Positions 59,101 to 64,000 of a DNA stretch of 64,000 nucleotides are shown one piece after another. Made by a program: the position numbers and the translations under genes. Under the pieces are notes generated by a model, which was not told where the DNA came from, did not search any database, and worked only from the letters and a program-made list of their open reading frames with translations. The stretch's first letter is position 1; each line of letters opens with the position of its first letter. Source of the DNA: Xanthomonas sp. CFBP 8443 (GTDB lineage Bacteria; Pseudomonadota; Gammaproteobacteria; Xanthomonadales; Xanthomonadaceae); assembly GCF_025666195.1 (NCBI RefSeq), contig NZ_CP102592.1:4464001-4528000 (forward strand), in the 5' to 3' direction.

Positions 59101-59936
59101 GCCACGGTCTTGGTGCCGTTGTAGCGCGCCTCGGTGAAGAAGTGCGCGTCCGGGGTGCGCGTCTGCGGCACGTTCGAACCCCAGGCGATGATGTAGCGGC
59201 TGTTGTACCAATCGGCCGATTCCGGCACGTCGGTCTGCTCGCCCCAGACCTGCGGCGAGGCCGGCGGCAGGTCGCAGTACCAGTCGTAGAACGACAGGCA
59301 GGCGCCGCCCAGCAGCGACAGGTAACGCGCGCCGGCGGCATAGGACACCATCGACATCGCCGGGATCGGCGAGAAGCCGATCACCCGGTCCGGGCCGTAC
59401 TCCTTGACCGTGTACAGATTGGACGCGGCGATGATCTCGTTGGCCTCGTCCCACTGCACGCGCACGAAGCCGCCCATGCCGCGCCGCGACTTGTACGCGA
59501 TGGCCTTGGCCGGATCCTCGACGATGCTGGCCCACGCGTCCACGGGCGAGAGCGTCTTGCGCGCCTGCCGCCACATGCGCAGCAACGCGCCGCGCACCAG
59601 CGGGTACTTCAGCCGGTTGGCGCTGTACAGGTACCAGGAGTAGCTGGCGCCGCGCGGGCAGCCGCGCGGCTCGTGGTTGGGCAGGTCCGGGCGCGTGCGC
59701 GGGTAGTCAGTCTGCTGCGTCTCCCAGGTCACCAGCCCATTCTTGACGTAGATCTTCCAGCTGCACGAGCCGGTGCAGTTCACGCCGTGGGTGGACCGCA
59801 CGATCTTGTCGTACTGCCAACGGGCGCGGTAACCGTTCTCCCACTCGCGGCTCTCGCTCTTGGTGACCCCGTGTCCGTCGGCGAAGCGCTCTGGCGCTCG
59901 CTTGAAGAACTGCAGCCGGTCCAGGAAATAACTCAT
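56196..59936 (-). CDS. narG: Respiratory nitrate reductase alpha subunit (Mo active site)
   Basis: A 1246-residue molybdopterin enzyme, the catalytic subunit that reduces nitrate to nitrite. The N-terminal FS0 cluster ligands H50, C54, C58 and C93 and the Mo ligand D222 (YCDLPPASPQ) sit at the same numbers as in E. coli NarG. The enzyme works in the cytoplasm on the membrane with NarH and NarI. The ATG is at 59936, 73 bp after narK, and no promoter is evident between them, so transcription probably begins before narK. Confidence 0.98.
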   Translation of the reverse strand: MSYFLDRLQFFKRAPERFADGHGVTKSESREWENGYRARWQYDKIVRSTHGVNCTGSCSWKIYVKNGLVTWETQQTDYPRTRPDLPNHEPRGCPRGASYSWYLYSANRLKYPLVRGALLRMWRQARKTLSPVDAWASIVEDPAKAIAYKSRRGMGGFVRVQWDEANEIIAASNLYTVKEYGPDRVIGFSPIPAMSMVSYAAGARYLSLLGGACLSFYDWYCDLPPASPQVWGEQTDVPESADWYNSRYIIAWGSNVPQTRTPDAHFFTEARYNGTKTVAVTPDYSEVAKLTDHWLHPKQGTDAALAMAFGHVILREFHVDSPSQYFTDYCRQYSDMPLLVRLERRADGRLVAGRYLRASDLGGLGEDNNPEWKTLAWDEASGRIVVPKGSIGFRWGEQGKWNIEQQDSAGAATRLRLSLKDDHEAIEAVSFPYFGGIESAPWTASTFQDVLERNVPVRRLQGADGTIEVTTVYDLLLAQYGVDRGFGGGNVATSFDEDVPGTPAWQERITGVPRADVIEIAREFARTADKTRGRSMIIVGAAVNHWYHNDMNYRGLINMLVMCGCIGQTGGGWSHYVGQEKLRPQTGWQPLAFGLDWSRPPRHMNGTSFFYFNSDQWRYEKLEVKEILSPLADPSKFTGTIADLNLRAIRMGWLPSAPQLDRNPLQLTREAERAGVAPAEYALTKLKDGTLDFAYADPDSPQNFPRVMFIWRSNLLGSSGKGHEYMLRHFLGTRHGVQGKDLGEEGARKPDEVKWHDAPAEGKLDLLVTLDFRMCTTALYSDIVLPTATWYEKDDLNTSDMHPFIHPLSKAVDPAWESRSDWDIFKGVARTLSAMAPGVLGVEQDLVLVPILHDTPNELAMPMGVTDWTRGECEAVPGRTMPSMTVVERDYPNLYKKFASLGPLLDKHGNGGKGMNWDTRDEVAFLGKLNHTVLEDGVSHGRPAIESAIDACEVILHLAPETNGHVAVKAWESLGKFTGREHTHLAVGKEHEAIRFRDIQAQPRKIISSPIWSGLEDDHVSYNAGYTNVHELIPWRTLTGRQQFYQDHEWMIAFGEGFMGYRPPVDTKAAAPMLGRKPNGNKEIVLNWITPHQKWGIHSTYSDNLIMQTLSRGGPIVWLSEDDARSAGIVDNDWIELFNVNGAIAARAVVSQRVMSGMAMMYHAQERIINTPGSEVTGTRGGIHNSVTRVVLKPTHMIGGYAQLSYGFNYYGTCGTNRDEFVVVRKMDKVDWLDGESAKVAAGEVA

Positions 59937-60009
59937 CGTGCCTCTCCCATCGCTAATGTGTGCATCGTGGCTTGGGTGTTTCCAATCGTTGCGCGGCCAG
60001 GCGGCCGGA

Positions 60010-61428
60010 TCAGCACGGAACCTCGGCACCGCGCCGGTAGTACCACCACCAAGTCACCGCCAGGCAGGTGCAATAGAAGGCGACGAACACGTACAGCGCC
60101 GCCTCCGGACCGCCGGTCAGGGCGATCGACGAGCCATAGCTCTTGGGAATGAAGAATCCGCCATAGGCGCCGATCGCGCCGGAGAACCCGACCACCGCGG
60201 CCGATTCGATGCCCGCCTGCCGTGTCGCCGCGGCCTTGCCCTGCGCATCGGCGCGCGACGACCAGCGCTCGTGCAGCGTGCGGAAGATCACCGGGATCAT
60301 CCGGAACGTGCTGCCGTTGCCGATGCCGGTGAGCACGAACAGCGCCAGGAACGAGGCCAGGAAACCGAAGAAGTTGCCTGCGCCGTGCGCGCCGGGCAGG
60401 AAGTGCAGTACCGCGAACACCGCCGCAGCCATCAGCGCGAACACCCAGAAGGTGATCCGCGCCCCGCCCAGGCGGTCGGCCAGCATGCCGCCCAGCGGAC
60501 GCGTCAGTGCGCCGACCAGCGGGCCGAGGAACGCATAGGCCAGCGCGTTGACCTCGGGGAACTGGGTCTTCATCAGCATCGGGAACCCGGCCGAGAAGCC
60601 GATGAACGAACCGAAGGTGCCGACGTACAGCCAGCACATCAGCCAGTTGTGCTTGCGCCGGAAGATCAGCGCCTGCTGAGCGAAGGACGAGCGCACGCTG
60701 GCGATGTCGTTCATGCCGAACCACGCCGCGACGACGCAGGCCAGCAACAGCGGCACCCACAGGAAGCCGGCGTTCTGCAGGAACAGTGCCGTGCCGTCCT
60801 TGACCTGTTGCGGCGCGCCAGACAACGCGCCGAAGATGCCGAAGGCAATCACCTGCGGCACCACGAACTGCGTCACCGACACGCCCAGGTTGCCCAGCCC
60901 GGCGTTCATGCCCAGCGCGAAGCCCTGTCGCGCCTTCGGATAGAAGAACGAGATGTTGGACATCGAGGACGAGAAGTTCGCGCCACCCAGGCCGCAGCAG
61001 ATGGCGATGGCCACGAACACCCAGTACGGCGTGTTCGGATTCTGCACCGCGAAGCCCAGCCACAGCGCTGGGATCAGCAACAGGGCGGTGGACAGCGCTG
61101 TCCAGCGGCGCCCGCCGAACAACGGAATCACGAACGAATAGAAGATCCGCAGCGTCGCCCCCGACAGGCTCGGCAGCGCCACCAGCAGGAACAGCTGGTT
61201 GGTGTCGAAGGCGAAGCCCGCGCGCGGCAGGTTCACGCTCACCACCGAGAACAGCATCCAGATCGAGAACGCCAGCAGCAGCGAAGGGACGGAGATCGCC
61301 AGGTTGCGCGTGGCGATGCGCCGGCCGGTGCTTGCCCAATAGGCCGGGTCCTCGGGACGCCAGTCCTGGATGATGCGGCCGCGGCCGCCGCCGGGATTGT
61401 GAGTTGCGACATCTGCTTGAACAGTCAT
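60010..61428 (-). CDS. narK: NarK/NarU-type nitrate/nitrite antiporter (MFS)
   Basis: A 472-residue MFS protein of the E. coli NarK type: IIQDWRPEDPAYWASTG at the N-terminus and both nitrate signature motifs, GGANFSSSMSNISFFYPKARQG and GIGNGSTFRMIPVIFRT. It likely exchanges external nitrate for internal nitrite. The ATG at 61428 has a ribosome binding site (AGGTGA). The gene heads the narK-narGHJI operon and has a perfect FNR box at 61522-61535. Confidence 0.94.
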   Translation of the reverse strand: MTVQADVATHNPGGGRGRIIQDWRPEDPAYWASTGRRIATRNLAISVPSLLLAFSIWMLFSVVSVNLPRAGFAFDTNQLFLLVALPSLSGATLRIFYSFVIPLFGGRRWTALSTALLLIPALWLGFAVQNPNTPYWVFVAIAICCGLGGANFSSSMSNISFFYPKARQGFALGMNAGLGNLGVSVTQFVVPQVIAFGIFGALSGAPQQVKDGTALFLQNAGFLWVPLLLACVVAAWFGMNDIASVRSSFAQQALIFRRKHNWLMCWLYVGTFGSFIGFSAGFPMLMKTQFPEVNALAYAFLGPLVGALTRPLGGMLADRLGGARITFWVFALMAAAVFAVLHFLPGAHGAGNFFGFLASFLALFVLTGIGNGSTFRMIPVIFRTLHERWSSRADAQGKAAATRQAGIESAAVVGFSGAIGAYGGFFIPKSYGSSIALTGGPEAALYVFVAFYCTCLAVTWWWYYRRGAEVPC

Positions 61429-61521
61429 GGCCGTCACCTGATGAATTGGACTTGCGGCAGATGCGGAGATACAGCTCCCATCGCCCCACGGCCATTGAGC
61501 CATCACCGCGGCACCAGGCCG

Positions 61522-61535
61522 TTGATCGAAATCAA
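61522..61535 (-). promoter_or_regulatory. FNR box of the nar operon
   Basis: TTGAT-CGAA-ATCAA is a perfect consensus FNR site. A -10-like CTCAAT (61494-61499) is centred 32 bp away, which predicts a start near 61487 and a 59-nt leader before narK. Confidence 0.8.
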
Positions 61536-61560
61536 TCCCGCCGCCTCCAATCGGATATCC

Positions 61561-61574
61561 ATGACAAATGTCAA
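61561..61574 (-). promoter_or_regulatory. Second FNR/DNR-type site upstream of narK
   Basis: On the minus strand TTGAC-ATTT-GTCAT, one mismatch from TTGAC-N4-GTCAA. It is centred 39 bp upstream of the perfect FNR box and overlaps the end of the preceding gene. It may allow cooperative or alternative binding by the second FNR-type regulator. Confidence 0.5.
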
Positions 61575-61990
61575 ACGGCGCCGTCGCCGGAAAAGCCGAT
61601 CTGGATGCCGGTCACGGCCTGCGCTTCGGCATTGCGTCCGCGTGCGGTGCCGGTCCGCGTCCGCGCGCTGTCGCGCACATCCACTTCGAACACCATCCGC
61701 AGCGCGCTTTGGCCGTTTTGCTGCGCCGCCGCCTGGAACTGGAGCCCGTCGCGGCACGGCAATCGCCCGCAGTAGGCCTCCACCGCCGCGCGTGGCAGCG
61801 CCACCCGCCAGTGGGTCGGCGTGCCACCCATCGCCGCCGTTTCCAGTTCGGCCAATACCAGCGTCTGGCACAACGAAGGCCCGCCGGGGATGCACAACCG
61901 GTTCGCCACTTCTCCGCCCCCCAGCAGCACGGCCAGCTCCGCCTCGTCCACCCGGAACCGCAAGGTCTGTGCCTGGTGTTGCAGCTTCAT
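61571..61990 (-). CDS. Unknown small protein between moaE and narK
   Basis: A 139-residue soluble protein without signal peptide or membrane helix. Its start (MKLQHQAQTLRFRVDEAELA) and the GLQFQA and RMVFEVDVRD strands suggest a small all-beta fold. I do not recognise the family. ATG 61990 follows GGAGAAG at good spacing; a GTG at 62005 is a weaker option. Its placement inside the nitrate cluster, between cofactor and transport genes, suggests a role in molybdoenzyme assembly or nitrate metabolism, but no motif proves it. Confidence 0.7.
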   Translation of the reverse strand: MKLQHQAQTLRFRVDEAELAVLLGGGEVANRLCIPGGPSLCQTLVLAELETAAMGGTPTHWRVALPRAAVEAYCGRLPCRDGLQFQAAAQQNGQSALRMVFEVDVRDSARTRTGTARGRNAEAQAVTGIQIGFSGDGAV

Positions 61991-62104
61991 GGATCGCTTC
62001 TCCACGTCAGTGATAGCGCAGCCGGGCGCATCGGCTCAGCGGTTGCGAAGGGATGGCCCCACAATCGACGCTCACTGCATCGCGCGCCGCAGCACATGGC
62101 GCCG

Positions 62105-62668
62105 TCAGACATCGGTCAACGCCATGCCGTCCGCGGCGACATCCCGGTCGTGGCGATGCGCATGCACGGACTCGCGCTCGGTGTCCGCCGTTGAGGCGGG
62201 AACCAGCGCCGATTCGCACAAGGTGCAGCCTTCGCTCCACTCGCTGCTGCCGTCCTGGTAGTGTTCCCGCTTCCAGATCGGGCTGGTGTGCTTGACCGCC
62301 TCGATCACCCGCCGGCACGCGCGGAACGCTTCGTCGCGATGCGGCGAGCCGGCCGCCACCACCACCGCCAGTTCGCCGATGGCCAGCCGCCCCCTGGCGT
62401 GCGCCACGTACAGTTTCAGCTTTGGCCCGATGTCGGCCAGCGCCTGCTGCATGATGCGCTCGAAGCCATTGAGCGCCAGCGCATCGAACATGTCGTAGCT
62501 GATGCCGGTCACGACGCGGCCATGATTGAAGTCGCGCACGCGGCCGATGAAGACGGCCAGCCCGCCGAAGCCGGGGTCGGATACGAAATCGATCGCTGCG
62601 GCCGGATCCAGCGCCGCCAGCGCGCGATCGACGACCTGCGCATGAAGGATGCCTGCATGTGCGTTCAT
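62105..62668 (-). CDS. moaE: Molybdopterin synthase catalytic subunit MoaE
   Basis: A 187-residue MoaE: FIGRVRDFNHGRVVTGISYD, HARGRLAIGELAVVVAAGSP, and HRDEAFRACRRVIEAVKHTSPIWKRE with the active-site lysines. It joins with MoaD to convert cyclic pyranopterin monophosphate to molybdopterin for NarG. The C-terminal tail (about 30 residues, His/Asp-rich) is longer than usual. It starts 5 bp after the moaD stop. Confidence 0.96.
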   Translation of the reverse strand: MNAHAGILHAQVVDRALAALDPAAAIDFVSDPGFGGLAVFIGRVRDFNHGRVVTGISYDMFDALALNGFERIMQQALADIGPKLKLYVAHARGRLAIGELAVVVAAGSPHRDEAFRACRRVIEAVKHTSPIWKREHYQDGSSEWSEGCTLCESALVPASTADTERESVHAHRHDRDVAADGMALTDV

Positions 62669-62673
62669 CCCGC

Positions 62674-62934
62674 TCAACCTCCGCTCACCGGCGGCAGCAC
62701 CGCCACTTCGCCATCGGCTGGCAGCGGATCGCGCTCGTGCAGGATCTGCCGGCTGTCGGCGAACGCCGAACAGCGCAGCAGCGCCGGGCGGAAGCCCGGA
62801 ACCGTGGCCTCCAGGCGCTCTTGCAGCACCGCGCGCAGATCGGCCATGCATTGCCCGGCCGCAAGTTCGAATTCCAGCGGCTGGCCGGCGGCGTAATCGG
62901 AAAGCGCGCCGAACAGGCGCACCGAAATCTTCAT
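62674..62934 (-). CDS. moaD: Molybdopterin synthase sulfur carrier MoaD
   Basis: An 86-residue ubiquitin-like protein that ends in Gly-Gly, the residue pair thiocarboxylated for sulfur transfer to MoaE. The core VRLFGALSDYAAGQPLEFEL and LPADGEVAVLPPVSGG are typical. The ATG overlaps the moeA stop (ATGA). Confidence 0.95.
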   Translation of the reverse strand: MKISVRLFGALSDYAAGQPLEFELAAGQCMADLRAVLQERLEATVPGFRPALLRCSAFADSRQILHERDPLPADGEVAVLPPVSGG

Positions 62935-64000
62935 GACTGTTTCTCCCAGGATAGTTGCACGGGCTGCCAATGGCCCAGGCCATACACTTGCACCGGTTCG
63001 TCCGCGGCCACGTCGGCCACGCCTTCCGGCACCACCAGCCACGCATTGGCCGCCAGCAGCGGCCGCAGCCGGAACGAGTGCTGCTGCGGCAGGATCGCAG
63101 CGCGCAATTGCCCGCTGCGATCGCACGCCACCACGCCGCTGCCATGGAAGCGCAGCGCTGCCGGCTTGGCGATCGGCATGCCCGCCGGCAACCACAGCGG
63201 CTTTTCCGCAGCCAGGCCAAGCATCGCGCGCAGCGCCGGTTCGACGAAGAAGCGCAGGCCTACCGCGCTGGACACTGGATTGCCGGGAAGGCCGAAGTAC
63301 AGCGGCCCCTCCGCCAGGGTGGCGAACAGCAGTGGCTTCCCTGGGCGGATCGCCACCTTGTGGAACCCGATCCGCGCGCCGCGCTGGCGCAGCGCCTCGG
63401 GCACGAAGTCGTAGCGTCCCTGCGACACCGCGCCGCTGCTGAGTACCGCATCGGCGCCCGCTGCCAGCGCAGCGTCGAGGGCGGCATGGAACTGCGCAGG
63501 TTCGTCGCCGACGATGCCCTGCCAGACCACCTCGGCACCCGCCGCGCGCAGTTGCGCGGCCAGGAATGGACGGTTGCTGTCGCGGATCTGGCCCGAGGCC
63601 AACGGCTGTGCCGGATCGCCCACCAGTTCGCGCCCGGTGGCGATCACCGCCACCCGTGGACGCCGCCGCACCAGCACCTGCGCCACGCCCAGCGCTGCCA
63701 GCATGGTGGTCTGCGGCGCACCCAGGCGCTCGCCGGCGGGCAGCACCGGTTCGCCCACGCAGACGTCCTCGCCACTGCGGCGCACGTGCTGGCCCGGCTG
63801 CACCGCGGCCAGCAGGCGGATCGCCAGCGGCCGGCCCTCGGCCCGTGCAAGCACCTCCACCTGCTCCACCGGAATCACCGCATCCAGCCCGGCAGGCACG
63901 GGCGCGCCGGTCATCATTTCCCAGGCGCCATCGCCGGCGCGGCATTGCGTATCGCCGGCCGCCTGCCAGCCGCGCACGGCGAGTTCCACACCGGCAGCCA
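62931..64000 (-). CDS. moeA: Molybdopterin molybdenumtransferase MoeA, 5' end outside window
   Basis: The frame is open to the window edge (356 codons seen), so the N-terminus is missing. Visible parts match MoeA: MMTGAPVPAGLDAVIPVE, RDSNRPFLAAQL and GLPGNPVSSAVGLRFFVEPAL. The usual SGGVSVGDYD site reads SGAVSQGRYDFV, so some MPT-binding residues differ while the final Asp is kept. It inserts molybdenum into MPT-AMP. It forms a tight moeA-moaD-moaE unit that supplies cofactor to NarG. Confidence 0.93.
   Translation of the reverse strand, partial: AAGVELAVRGWQAAGDTQCRAGDGAWEMMTGAPVPAGLDAVIPVEQVEVLARAEGRPLAIRLLAAVQPGQHVRRSGEDVCVGEPVLPAGERLGAPQTTMLAALGVAQVLVRRRPRVAVIATGRELVGDPAQPLASGQIRDSNRPFLAAQLRAAGAEVVWQGIVGDEPAQFHAALDAALAAGADAVLSSGAVSQGRYDFVPEALRQRGARIGFHKVAIRPGKPLLFATLAEGPLYFGLPGNPVSSAVGLRFFVEPALRAMLGLAAEKPLWLPAGMPIAKPAALRFHGSGVVACDRSGQLRAAILPQQHSFRLRPLLAANAWLVVPEGVADVAADEPVQVYGLGHWQPVQLSWEKQS

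Overview
High-GC, gene-dense DNA from a gammaproteobacterium. The many TonB-dependent receptors, the SapC-family protein, the NodT-type efflux operon and a complete FNR-controlled nar operon fit the Xanthomonadaceae/Lysobacteraceae best (a Pseudoxanthomonas- or Stenotrophomonas-like denitrifier). That placement is inferred from gene content, not from a marker gene. No rRNA, tRNA, CRISPR array or intact insertion sequence was seen.

Layout. 1-2455: a lower-GC fragment of an OLD-family ATPase/TOPRIM nuclease, cut by the window edge, beside a Phd/VapC-type toxin-antitoxin pair with its operator. 2547-7968: an AraC regulator divergent from a four-gene efflux operon (FUSC, DUF1656, HlyD, NodT). 8159-12019: a copper handling set (DUF2946, TonB receptor, SCO, PCu(A)C), divergent from a second TonB receptor at 12442 that is preceded by a Fur/Zur-like palindrome. 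14823-16626: HxlR regulator divergent from DoxX and an SDR, then a decayed VOC gene.

16627-40444: the largest block. A 4528-residue two-partner-secretion haemagglutinin (TpsA) lies upstream of its transporter TpsB, a chimeric DUF2341-LamG-ExbB, ExbD, TonB, a porin and a SapC protein, all on the minus strand. Upstream sits an STN-domain protein, an ECF sigma factor and a FecR anti-sigma factor. The composition matches the P. aeruginosa Pdt two-partner system and its PUMA3 (VreA-VreI-VreR) surface-signalling regulator. 40499-45774: a small secreted protein, then an operon of TonB receptor, tyrosine phosphatase and TonB-C-like protein divergent from a TetR regulator.

46139-64000: anaerobic nitrate respiration. 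It contains NnrS, two FNR-type regulators that both keep the four iron-sulfur cysteines, a small Cys-rich HMA-like protein, a HemN homologue that has lost its radical-SAM cysteines, two NarK transporters, narGHJI, a parvulin chaperone, a small unknown protein, and moaE, moaD and partial moeA for the molybdenum cofactor. Four FNR-type boxes have the same spacing to a -10-like hexamer, so the cluster looks like a self-contained, self-regulated anaerobic regulon.
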